Part shown: in pieces, positions 1 through 6,209 of the stretch
Layout: each line of letters opens with the position of its first letter
Position numbering within the stretch: the first letter of the stretch is position 1
Assembly: GCA_024695315.1 (NCBI GenBank)
Contig: JAILIJ010000294.1
Location: 1 to 9,709, forward strand
Source: Bacteroidaceae bacterium
GTDB taxonomy: Bacteria; Bacteroidota; Bacteroidia; Bacteroidales; Bacteroidaceae
Reading direction: 5' to 3'
DNA: 9,709 bases
Notes under the pieces: model-generated
Told to the model about the DNA's origin: nothing
What the model saw: only the letters and a program-made list of their open reading frames with translations
Databases searched by the model: none
Translations under genes and position numbers: made by a program

Positions 1-1
1 C

Positions 2-1231
2 AGTCCGACAGTTAATCCTGACGGAAGCGTAACCTTTCATCTTCACTCTCCAAAAACAAGAAAGGTAATTCTCAATGGGTCCTTCATACCAAGAAAAAAC
101 AATATTTTATTCTTAAATATCTTTACATCTGAGAATAAATATGTGATGAAAAAAAACGGAGATGACTTCACATATACCACTCCACCTCTTAAGTCGGAAA
201 TGTATACTTATAATTTCCTTATCGGAGACAAAAGTGTTCTTGACCCAAACAACAAAAACACCCTAAGGGATGTAGACAAATACTACAATTTCTTCTTTGT
301 TGATGGTCCATTGGCAAGATACTATATCGACCAAGACATACCACACGGAAAGACCGACACCATTTGGTACCCTTCGACCATGAACGGTATGTCACAAAGA
401 CGAATGATTGTTTACACTCCAGCTGAATATAACGTAAAGACAAATAAAACGTTCCCCGTTTTGTACCTTCTCCACGGTTCTGGAGGAGACGAAACAACAT
501 GGGCTAATTGTGGCAGGGCTTGTCAGATTCTTGACAACCTAATACACGAAAAGAAAATACAACCAGTAATCGTCGTCATGCCAAACGGAAATGTTGAACT
601 CGATGCCGCACCAGGGGAAAGCCCTTACATGAATAAAAAACCTTCGGCTAACAACATAACTTCTATGCTCGGGAAATTCGAAGCTGACTTTGTTAATGAA
701 ATTGTGAAATTTACGGATAAAAACTATAGAACAATTCCCGACAAAGAACATAGAGCCATTGCCGGACTATCACTTGGCGGACTACACACTCTATTTATAA
801 CTCTTAATAATCCCAACACATTCGATTTCATCGGACTTTTCTCTGCACAGACCACCAACATGCTTGACAATAATAAGATTGTGAATATGGAACGTGCAAA
901 ACATAACCTCCAGAGAATAAAGAACATTTTCGCTATCATTCAAGACAAAGTTCCAGAACCTCTCGTCATAAGCGATAGACTTGAGAAAATACACATCTAT
1001 AAGGACTTCGATAAGAAGTTAAAATATCAATTAGCCTCCCACCCAAAGCTATATTACATAGCCATAGGAGAGGATGATTTCCTATACAAATATAATGAAC
1101 AATTTATGGTCAAACTTGACTCCTGTAATTTCAAATATGATTTCCATAAAACAGATGGAGGACACACGTGGGAGAACTGGCGAAAATACTTGATGGATTT
1201 TCTGCAAAAAATATCGTGGCCCGTCCACTAA
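2..1231 (+). CDS. Secreted CE1-type carbohydrate esterase (feruloyl/acetyl esterase-like), 5'-truncated
   Basis: The reading frame is open from base 2 to the TAA at 1229-1231 (409 visible residues), so the start and signal peptide lie outside the window. The first ~100 residues (NPDGSVTFHLHSP, then FLIGDKSVLDPNN and FFVDG) look like the Ig-like N-terminal domain common in Bacteroidetes esterases. The rest is an esterase D-type alpha/beta-hydrolase (PF00756/CE1). Visible signatures are the oxyanion region LYLLHGSGGDETTW (~residue 155), the nucleophile elbow GLSLGG (Ser ~257), the acid in GEDD (~358) and the catalytic His in DGGHTWENW (~388). Known relatives hydrolyse ferulate or acetate esters on xylan, so action on plant cell-wall polysaccharide in the periplasm or at the surface is an inference. 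The substrate cannot be read from sequence. A GTG/ATG pair at 143/146 is internal, because it would cut the Ig-like domain. Confidence 0.88.
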   Translation, partial: SPTVNPDGSVTFHLHSPKTRKVILNGSFIPRKNNILFLNIFTSENKYVMKKNGDDFTYTTPPLKSEMYTYNFLIGDKSVLDPNNKNTLRDVDKYYNFFFVDGPLARYYIDQDIPHGKTDTIWYPSTMNGMSQRRMIVYTPAEYNVKTNKTFPVLYLLHGSGGDETTWANCGRACQILDNLIHEKKIQPVIVVMPNGNVELDAAPGESPYMNKKPSANNITSMLGKFEADFVNEIVKFTDKNYRTIPDKEHRAIAGLSLGGLHTLFITLNNPNTFDFIGLFSAQTTNMLDNNKIVNMERAKHNLQRIKNIFAIIQDKVPEPLVISDRLEKIHIYKDFDKKLKYQLASHPKLYYIAIGEDDFLYKYNEQFMVKLDSCNFKYDFHKTDGGHTWENWRKYLMDFLQKISWPVH

Positions 1232-1263
1232 CAAATCGCTACAGCCTACATTCAGAATAAAAG

Positions 1264-1304
1264 AAAATGTCTTCATGATTATCCAACTACCATGAAGACA
1301 TTTT
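1264..1304. terminator. Bidirectional rho-independent terminator between convergent genes
   Basis: Arms AAAATGTCTTCATG (1264-1277) and CATGAAGACATTTT (1291-1304) are perfectly complementary over 14 bp around a 13-nt loop. The right arm runs into TTTTT (1301-1305). On the minus strand the hairpin ends in a T-rich run, TTTTCTTTTATTC. It therefore fits termination of both the esterase mRNA (plus) and the fimbrillin-like mRNA (minus). Confidence 0.9.
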
Positions 1305-1351
1305 TATATATCGTGCCTCGCATCATATATATAATACAGGTATTCCTATAA

Positions 1352-2224
1352 TTAGGAAACAGTTGTCACCCATCTATAGGCCTTACCGGCAACCAAAGTC
1401 TTTGAAGATAAGAATCCTGAGAGAGTCTCCCCACCCTCTGTCTGCACAGTAACAGTCATAACACCCGTTGTACAAGGCAAAACAGACATATAAACCACTA
1501 CTAACGTGTTATCCTCTGTCGTAGCAATATTCTTTGTCGTAAGTGTGATTGAAGAAGCCGTCTCAGTTGCCGTCAGCTCTCCATTTGAAGCATTAAAATT
1601 ACCCTTTACGTTAAACACTTGCTCATTTGCAGCATTAGCAAATGTCACCGATGTAGGAACAGTACCTGCTGGCATATACAGTTTAACACGAATAATAGCC
1701 CCAAGATGGTTAAATGCTAATGTAGCAACTCCATTTGACGGTACAGTCTCGTATGCATACATATAGTCGTAAGACTCACCTATATGAGCAAGTGACGCAT
1801 TTCCGTCCTGCACCTGCCCTGTATAATCGTATGGCACAGCATTATATCGAGTACTACTATAAAGGTCTTGCCATGGATAATAAGCGGCGTATGTATTTCC
1901 AGCCTTCAACGCCCATCCCACACCATCAAAACTTACCTTAGAAAGGACTCCTCCGGTAGTATTAGCAAAAACCTGACTGACCTGACTATTTGTCATCGGA
2001 GAAACAGGAAATACTCCAATCTTCTCATTAGAATCCCAAGAAAAAATAATGGAATTCTCACCATCATCACTAAGATCTGTACGTGTTTCCGTATCAGCAT
2101 ATTCATACGAAGGTGAAATGATATAAAACTCGTCTATCTGAGCAAAAGATTCTTTAGTATCATCCGAACTACAAGCACAAAGCAAGGTAAGGAATGATGA
2201 TAAAAGGAAGATGTTTTTTTTCAT
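1352..2224 (-). CDS. Fimbrillin-like (PF13149-type) surface lipoprotein
   Basis: This 290-residue protein has a lipoprotein signal peptide, MKKNIFLLSSFLTLLCAC, with the probable lipidated Cys at 18. SSDDTKE follows, an acidic stretch resembling the Bacteroidetes lipoprotein export signal, which suggests surface exposure. The mature part has the fimbrillin-like pattern: a TRTD segment near residues 47-50, then FSWDSNEKIGVF (61-72), KAGNTYAAYYPW (107-118), FNHLGAIIRVKL and a C-terminal AGKAYRW. Family members form or decorate FimA/Mfa-type pili by donor-strand exchange after proteolytic trimming. Whether this one is a stalk subunit, a tip subunit or a stand-alone adhesin is not visible, and no anchor or assembly gene is nearby. 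It is transcribed alone, opposite to both flanking esterases. Length is normal for the family. Family-level call is good; specific role unknown. Confidence 0.82.
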   Translation of the reverse strand: MKKNIFLLSSFLTLLCACSSDDTKESFAQIDEFYIISPSYEYADTETRTDLSDDGENSIIFSWDSNEKIGVFPVSPMTNSQVSQVFANTTGGVLSKVSFDGVGWALKAGNTYAAYYPWQDLYSSTRYNAVPYDYTGQVQDGNASLAHIGESYDYMYAYETVPSNGVATLAFNHLGAIIRVKLYMPAGTVPTSVTFANAANEQVFNVKGNFNASNGELTATETASSITLTTKNIATTEDNTLVVVYMSVLPCTTGVMTVTVQTEGGETLSGFLSSKTLVAGKAYRWVTTVS

Positions 2225-2275
2225 ATTGAAATATATTTATGGTTTTCGTTATATGTTGATTTTGATGAACTAATT

Positions 2276-2288
2276 ATACTTAAAGTAT
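2276..2288. repeat. 13-bp palindrome in the fimbrillin-like gene's leader
   Basis: ATACTT-A-AAGTAT is a perfect 6-bp inverted repeat around one base. It lies 52 bp upstream of the lipoprotein start codon, between that codon and the minus-strand promoter. It is too tight for an RNA hairpin, so if functional it would be a protein-binding site. The AT-rich composition makes chance occurrence quite possible. Confidence 0.3.
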
Positions 2289-2352
2289 CAGAAATGGTTG
2301 CATTATAGTAAAAGAAGAACATAGATTCATGTAGCCTTCTTCATTTATGGTC

Positions 2353-2382
2353 CAAAGATACAAATTATATTACAAAAAACAA
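2353..2382 (-). promoter_or_regulatory. Bacteroidetes-type promoter for the fimbrillin-like gene
   Basis: Read on the minus strand, TTG at 2382-2380 is followed after 19 nt by TATCTTTG (2360-2353). This is an exact match to TTG-N19-21-TAnnTTTG, the known primary sigma factor (SigABfr) promoter of Bacteroidetes. It leaves a leader of about 120 nt before the ATG, long enough to hold regulatory structure. Confidence 0.75.
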
Positions 2383-2392
2383 AAATGTTCAT

Positions 2393-2429
2393 AAAAATAT
2401 TTACTACCTTTGCACGCTGAAATATTTTT
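2393..2429. repeat. Inverted repeat flanking the esterase -7 box
   Basis: AAAAATATTT (2393-2402) and AAATATTTTT (2420-2429) are exact reverse complements, 10 bp each. They are separated by 17 bp containing TACCTTTG and lie symmetrically around the promoter, as an operator would. The arms contain only A and T, so coincidence is a serious alternative. Confidence 0.35.
2405..2412 (+). promoter_or_regulatory. -7 box (TACCTTTG) of the second esterase gene
   Basis: TACCTTTG, followed by CAC, is a perfect TAnnTTTG box about 55 bp upstream of the ATG at 2467. No TTG lies at the expected 19-21 nt upstream (the region is A/T-only there), so this promoter may be weak or need an activator. It overlaps the extreme 5' end of the longest possible open frame (2410), showing that the true start is downstream. 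Confidence 0.65.
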
Positions 2430-2466
2430 TCATTTTTTACAAAGACGCTTACTCAAACATAATATA

Positions 2467-3303
2467 ATGACCACTTTTGGCAATAAGAAAATAATAAGGA
2501 CTTTTTCCTTCGTTTTCATCATGATATGTGTCAGCACCCAATGTCTGGCAACAAAAAGATTCAAAGCTTTCAGAGGTACAGTACAGGGAAGCTACAATTT
2601 TTGGTTTTGTGATCCTGAAAACGGAGAACACGATCCAAATGCTCATTTTCCACTACTCATCTTCCTACATGGCAAAAGCCTATGCGGAACAAACTTGGAA
2701 CGTGTTAGACGATACGGCCCTATTGATGCCACATCGAGAGATATTGATATAGATTGCTATGTCATGGCGCCACAAAATCCAGGAGGCTCATGGAAACCAG
2801 AAAAGATATGGAAGATTGTGGAATGGGCAAAGGAAAACTATTCCGTCGACACGACACGCATCTATGTCTACGGAATGAGCCTTGGAGGATATGGTACCAT
2901 AGATTTTGCTGCCGCATATCCCGACAAACTGGCTGCTGCCATGGCTATATGCGGAGGTGGAACAGCTAAGGATCTATCAGGACTATCAAAAATTCCGCTT
3001 TGGATAATACACGGAACGGCAGACCGTGCTGTTTCTGTTAAACAGTCTGATAAAGTCGTCGAAGCAATAAAAGCAACAGGAGACGACTCAAGACTGAGAT
3101 ATTCTCGCCTTAAAGGTATTGACCACGGCAAGCCAGCACGCATATTCTATATGCAGCAGACTTACGAGTGGCTGTTCTCACACTGCCTCAAAGATGAAGG
3201 AAGAACGGTAAATAGGGATTTCGATTTCACACCAGAAATCCTTAATAACTCATATAGAGAACTCATGAAGAAAGAATACATCCAGGTGGTGGACAATGAA
3301 TAA
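2467..3303 (+). CDS. Secreted alpha/beta-hydrolase (LpqC/phospholipase-carboxylesterase-type esterase)
   Basis: The product has 278 residues. ATG 2467 is chosen because it begins a good Sec signal peptide (basic start to K8, hydrophobic 12-24, likely cleavage after CLA at 28) and lies below the -7 box at 2405-2412. The mature enzyme is a compact alpha/beta-hydrolase. It shows the oxyanion motif LIFLHGKSLCG (~64-74), MAPQNPGGSW, the nucleophile elbow YGMSLGGYG (Ser138), the acid in HGTAD (Asp186) and the His in GIDHG (His220). All catalytic residues are present. Relatives are annotated as 'predicted peptidase/esterase' (COG4099) or as secreted acetyl or feruloyl esterases of polysaccharide-degrading Bacteroidetes. 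The real substrate is not deducible. It is not closely related to the CE1-type enzyme upstream and appears monocistronic. Confidence 0.85.
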   Translation: MTTFGNKKIIRTFSFVFIMICVSTQCLATKRFKAFRGTVQGSYNFWFCDPENGEHDPNAHFPLLIFLHGKSLCGTNLERVRRYGPIDATSRDIDIDCYVMAPQNPGGSWKPEKIWKIVEWAKENYSVDTTRIYVYGMSLGGYGTIDFAAAYPDKLAAAMAICGGGTAKDLSGLSKIPLWIIHGTADRAVSVKQSDKVVEAIKATGDDSRLRYSRLKGIDHGKPARIFYMQQTYEWLFSHCLKDEGRTVNRDFDFTPEILNNSYRELMKKEYIQVVDNE

Positions 3304-3428
3304 AGCATGAAAAGACTATAATAACCCAATACTCATTTCATATTACCCCCAAAACAAAATGAGTATAAAAAAAGGACGAATACCATCTATTAGGTATTGA
3401 GTATTAACAATTTCATCAAAAAAGAGTA
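3304..3428 (+). other. Intergenic region with dyads and repeated GAGTAT motifs
   Basis: This gap holds a perfect 10-bp dyad, ATACTCATTT (3329-3338) with AAATGAGTAT (3357-3366), around an 18-nt loop. It also holds a smaller hairpin, AATACC (3379-3384) with GGTATT (3393-3398). Neither is followed by a T run on the plus strand; seven A residues follow the first dyad. Hence a canonical terminator for the esterase is not seen. Both may instead be regulatory sites for the propeller gene promoter just downstream. Confidence 0.5.
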
Positions 3429-3498
3429 TTGTCATTCTTTTGTAAAGACTCTAAATTTGCACCGCCAAATATACAAGATATGGCAAAATATACTCAAT
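3329..3498. repeat. Cluster of five GAGTAT/ATACTC motifs around the first propeller promoter
   Basis: The hexamer occurs at 3329-3334 (ATACTC), 3361-3366, 3399-3404 and 3424-3429 (all GAGTAT) and 3490-3495 (ATACTC). The fourth copy abuts the -33 TTG. ATTGAGTAT (3396-3404) and ATACTCAAT (3490-3498) form a 9-bp inverted repeat flanking the promoter. Five copies in 170 bp are well above the chance rate for a hexamer. Three more copies surround the second propeller promoter (6059-6064, 6131-6136, 6174-6179). Confidence 0.45.
3429..3459 (+). promoter_or_regulatory. Promoter of the first propeller gene
   Basis: TTG (3429-3431), 20 nt, then TAAATTTG (3452-3459) matches the Bacteroidetes consensus exactly. 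AGAGTATTG at the -33 region and TTTGCAC at the -7 region are shared with the promoter of the paralogue at 6179-6209. The leader to ATG 3531 is about 65 nt. Confidence 0.8.
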
Positions 3499-3530
3499 CA
3501 ATATTTAATAAGGTAAAAGTTCTTTTAACA

Positions 3531-5837
3531 ATGAAAAAAATCTACTTTCTTTTTGTCATGACATTAGTGGCACTCGCTGCTAATGCTCAGGATTATGAAT
3601 TCGGATGGGGATATCTTTACGATGGACCAACAAAGGCTGGCGACAACGCTATAGCAATCGAAAAAGCTGCCGACGGCAACATCTTCGAAGTCATCTCATG
3701 GGGTTCTACAGAAGCCGACGGACAAAATCTGTATATCAATAGCGTAGCTGCTACTGACGGACAGAACAATACCATTGAAGGTTACGCTTACAACTCAGGA
3801 AATAGCTACACAGCAAATACATATATAGCTAAACTCAACCCAGAAACAGGAGTTGCTATATGGAATGTATATACTATTCAGGGATACATGGACAATAGCG
3901 GATTCAATATCGCAGCTACTAAAGACGGTGGTGCTGTTATTGCCATGAAGATAAGACAGTCACAAGGTGCTGATGCCACTCTTGCAGAATTTGTATCTGC
4001 AACTGGCGTTCACACTACTATCGCACATGACAATAGCGAGCAATGGTGCTACAGAACAATTGTAATGAAACTGACCTCTGCAGGCGAGATTTCATGGTAT
4101 CGCGTCATAAGACAAGATGATACTTTCGACGGTAACAACTCAAGTGACTCTCACTACACATACACTCTCGCACTCGATGAGGATGAGAACATATATATCG
4201 GAGGTAACTACCGTAACAATCTCTATTTCCCTAAGGCTGACGGTTCAGAATACAGCATCACAGCTCACAACAATTCCGGATGGACAGGTGACTCTCAAAA
4301 GGTTATCGGTGACCTCTATATCGTAAAGCTTAACTCTAACGGATACTTCGAAAAGGTGCTCACATCACCTGAGACTGTTGATGCAACATTCATCGACCGT
4401 ATCATTGCCGACGGAAACACTTTCTATGCTGTAGGTAGAGCAGCTGACGCTACAAGCGATAGCTTTACTGTTGGTGGTAAGACTGTCAACACTACATCTC
4501 TGCAAGGAATGTTCGTTCTATCATTCGATACTGACCTCAACGTAAACTATGCAAGCACAATTGAAGCTACTGGAGCTTCTGACAGCAAACACACAACTCA
4601 GATTAAGAACTTACAGCTCGTCAACGGATCACTCTATATCTCTGGTGGTGTAAAGGGTGGATTCAAGCAGAACGAGACTACTTTTATCAGCACTTCATCA
4701 ACTATGATTGAAGGCTTCTCTCTCAAAGTTTCCGTAGATAATGGTACTGTAGAAAAAGGATATATCAAGGGATACGGTATAACAAGCATCTTCGGAGTAA
4801 ATGAAATTAACGACGACAAACTTCTTACTATAGGCTACTACATGTCTGGTTCTAAGGGCGCTCTCGGATGTGTTGCAGACATATACGCTGCTGACGGAAC
4901 ACTCGAAAGCAACAAGCAACTAGTAAGTTTCGGTACAGTAGCTACTATGGCTTGCCCTCTCTTCGACGGAGACGATATCTACATCCAGAACCGCGGAGGT
5001 TCTAACGCCGCTCCTTCATTCTATGACTGTGCAGATACTTACCAGGCAGGTACTAAATGGGGTGTAGCACTATCTAAATACACTCTTTCTTACGCATACA
5101 GAATAAAGGATGACGACCACATAGCATATACTAACTCTGCTGATGATGATTCTCAACAGGCTATCAAATATGTACGTACATTCAACAATACAGAATGGCA
5201 GGCTCTCTACATCCCATTCTCTGTTTCTTACGACGAATGGAGCGATGACTTCGAAGTTACTAAGATAAATAACGTACTTATGTATGATACTAACTCAGAC
5301 GGAGAAGTTGATGAGACTGCTCTTGAAATCATAAAGGTTAAGTCTGGTTCTCTTATAGCAAACCACCCTTATCTCATCAAGGCTAAGACTACTGGCAAAA
5401 AGTCTATCATAGCTACAGGTGCAACTTTGGTTGCTGCTGAAAACAATTCTATCGACTGTTCTTCAACAGAATTTAAGTTCACAGTTACTGGTACTTACGA
5501 TGGAGTGTCTGGCGAGGATATGTACACAAACGGCTATTACGCTCTCAGCGCAGGCTCTCTATATGCGCCTACATCAAGCGAAAATGCCCTCTACCCTTAC
5601 CGTTGGTATCTCTCTGTAGAAAGTCGTGGCAGTCAGGTTATCTCAATAACTAACGGTATCAAGATTCGTGTATATGGCGAAGATGACGCAACAGACATCA
5701 ATGGCGTTCTCATCAACTCTACAAGTTCTGAAGCTATCTACTCTGTAGACGGACGTGTCGTAAGCAAAGACGGTAACGCTTCTAACCTCCGTTCAGGTCT
5801 CTACATCAAGGGTGGTAAGAAATTCTTAGTAAAGTAA
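3531..5837 (+). CDS. Secreted beta-propeller protein with extra Prevotella-type domain and C-terminal sorting-like tail (paralogue A)
   Basis: The product has 768 residues. ATG 3531 opens a clear signal peptide (MKKIYFLFVMTLVALAANAQ, cut near residue 20). An in-frame ATG at 3480 would add 17 non-signal residues. Residues 21-520 carry about seven repeats of the form 'F/Y-x-x-K-L...G...W....', each followed by '...DGNIY..G'. Examples are YIAKLNPETGVAIW, IVMKLTSAGEISW and LYIVKLNSNG. This pattern resembles SBBP-type beta-propellers, with the N-terminal strand GWGYLYDG probably closing the last blade. Residues ~523-712 are an additional domain (see separate entry). Residues 734-768, ending GLYIKGGKKFLVK, resemble a type IX secretion C-terminal signal. 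No catalytic motif is visible; a surface binding or scaffold role is an inference. Codons favour C-ending ATC, AAC, TAC and CTC more than its neighbours, hinting at strong expression. It probably shares an mRNA with the small ORF at 5851. Confidence 0.85.
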   Translation: MKKIYFLFVMTLVALAANAQDYEFGWGYLYDGPTKAGDNAIAIEKAADGNIFEVISWGSTEADGQNLYINSVAATDGQNNTIEGYAYNSGNSYTANTYIAKLNPETGVAIWNVYTIQGYMDNSGFNIAATKDGGAVIAMKIRQSQGADATLAEFVSATGVHTTIAHDNSEQWCYRTIVMKLTSAGEISWYRVIRQDDTFDGNNSSDSHYTYTLALDEDENIYIGGNYRNNLYFPKADGSEYSITAHNNSGWTGDSQKVIGDLYIVKLNSNGYFEKVLTSPETVDATFIDRIIADGNTFYAVGRAADATSDSFTVGGKTVNTTSLQGMFVLSFDTDLNVNYASTIEATGASDSKHTTQIKNLQLVNGSLYISGGVKGGFKQNETTFISTSSTMIEGFSLKVSVDNGTVEKGYIKGYGITSIFGVNEINDDKLLTIGYYMSGSKGALGCVADIYAADGTLESNKQLVSFGTVATMACPLFDGDDIYIQNRGGSNAAPSFYDCADTYQAGTKWGVALSKYTLSYAYRIKDDDHIAYTNSADDDSQQAIKYVRTFNNTEWQALYIPFSVSYDEWSDDFEVTKINNVLMYDTNSDGEVDETALEIIKVKSGSLIANHPYLIKAKTTGKKSIIATGATLVAAENNSIDCSSTEFKFTVTGTYDGVSGEDMYTNGYYALSAGSLYAPTSSENALYPYRWYLSVESRGSQVISITNGIKIRVYGEDDATDINGVLINSTSSEAIYSVDGRVVSKDGNASNLRSGLYIKGGKKFLVK
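5097..5666 (+). other. Domain present in propeller paralogue A but absent from paralogue B
   Basis: Residues ~523-712 of the 768-aa protein have no counterpart in the downstream paralogue, whose propeller runs straight into its tail. The segment includes YVRTFNNTEWQALYIPFSV, a D-x-N-x-DG acidic loop (DTNSDGEVDE, possibly calcium-binding), LIANHPYLIKAK and LYPYRWYLSVESR. This combination is recognisable, from memory, as a module recurring at the C-terminal side of many large Prevotella and Bacteroides secreted proteins, including BspA-like ones. Its function is not known to me. Confidence 0.6.
5730..5834 (+). other. C-terminal sorting-like tail, copy 1
   Basis: The segment encodes residues 734-768 (IYSVDGRVVSKDG...GLYIKGGKKFLVK). 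The G-R-V/M and G-L/V-Y-I pattern with a basic end resembles Por secretion tail/type IX sorting domains. The copy in the paralogue (7893-7997) is nearly identical in protein but differs at many third codon positions, so the pair is under protein-level constraint and is not a recent DNA duplication. Confidence 0.55.
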
Positions 5838-5850
5838 AAAATGATTGTCT

Positions 5851-6009
5851 ATGAAACAATATATCGAACCATCAACAAACATTAAGGCTTCAAAATTGAG
5901 ATGCAGCCTTTTGGCTGGTAGTATTCAACTTACCGATGCACAAAAGAAAGCTGGCGTTGAAACTGCCTCTTTCAAGGGTACATTACCTGAAGGACAGTCT
6001 TTCGACTAA
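5851..6009 (+). CDS. Small protein of 52 residues, MKxYIxP...LLAGS type, unknown function
   Basis: ATG 5851 to TAA 6007-6009 gives 52 residues. It starts MKQYIEPSTN, has LLAGS at residues 20-24 followed by a polar, low-hydrophobicity second half, and ends GQSFD. It starts 13 bp after the propeller stop codon and ends 47 bp before a strong terminator, so it is best read as the last gene of that transcript. The pattern (MKxYIxP start, 'LLAxS' about 20 residues in, polar tail ending in an aromatic and Asp) matches, from memory, a widespread but uncharacterised set of very short Bacteroidales proteins. One possibility is a leader-plus-core precursor cut near LLAGS; another is a small intracellular regulator. 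There is no signal peptide or transmembrane helix and no Shine-Dalgarno sequence. Confidence 0.6.
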   Translation: MKQYIEPSTNIKASKLRCSLLAGSIQLTDAQKKAGVETASFKGTLPEGQSFD

Positions 6010-6056
6010 ACTAACACGTTAACTGATTTTTATTAAGTATAAATCTATTTTTGGAT

Positions 6057-6102
6057 GGGAGTATCAGAAGTCGTGAAAAGACGTATGATACCCCCCTTTT
6101 TT
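6057..6102 (+). terminator. Rho-independent terminator after the small ORF
   Basis: GGGAGTATCA (6057-6066) pairs with TGATACCCCC (6086-6095) with one A-C mismatch. An inner AGTC/GACT-like pairing is possible, and six T residues follow (6097-6102). This ends the paralogue A plus small-ORF transcript, isolating it from the promoter at 6179. Confidence 0.82.
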
Positions 6103-6179
6103 CTGTTATAATCATGAATGAGCAGAGCATATACTCAGATGAACAAATGTATAACATATTTTTAACCATTTTAGAGTAT
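6059..6179. repeat. Three GAGTAT/ATACTC motifs before the second propeller promoter
   Basis: GAGTAT lies at 6059-6064 (inside the terminator stem) and at 6174-6179 (joined to the -33 TTG), and ATACTC at 6131-6136. The last two copies are inverted relative to each other. The same hexamer clusters near the first propeller promoter, suggesting a shared regulator. Confidence 0.4.
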
Positions 6180-6209
6180 TGCACCACGAAGGCAAACAAC
6201 GTACCTTTG
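6179..6209 (+). promoter_or_regulatory. Promoter of the second propeller/TonB receptor operon
   Basis: TTG (6179-6181), 20 nt, then TACCTTTG (6202-6209) is an exact Bacteroidetes consensus promoter. AGAGTATTG at the -33 box and TTTGCAC at the -7 box are identical to those of the first propeller promoter. The leader to ATG 6255 is about 40 nt, A-rich, without a Shine-Dalgarno sequence. Confidence 0.82.

Noticed and set aside
143..1231. GTG/ATG at 143/146 as the true start of the first esterase
   Set aside because: The frame is open back to base 2 and encodes the preceding strands of an Ig-like domain (NPDGSVTFHLHSP), so the gene is truncated by the window edge.
2410..2466. Upstream TTG start adding 19 residues to the second esterase
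   Set aside because: It lies inside the -7 promoter box TACCTTTG (2405-2412), and ATG 2467 begins a proper signal peptide.
3329..3366. Dyad as rho-independent terminator of the second esterase
   Set aside because: The stem is AT-rich with an 18-nt loop and is followed by A residues, not T residues, on the plus strand.
3429..3530. Upstream starts (TTG 3429, ATG 3480) for propeller paralogue A
   Set aside because: TTG 3429 is the -33 promoter element. ATG 3480 would put 17 polar residues before a signal peptide that aligns with that of paralogue B at ATG 3531.
5841..5885. 14-codon ORF starting at ATG 5841
   Set aside because: It overlaps the 52-aa ORF in another frame, stops at once and has no recognisable content; at most it could tune translation of the small protein.
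5884..5917. Alternative hairpins (AAGGCT/AGCCTT and CAGCC-TTTT-GGCTG) in the small ORF
   Set aside because: The two short stems overlap and are mutually exclusive, which could suggest a switch, but each is only 5-6 bp inside coding sequence and there is no supporting terminator.
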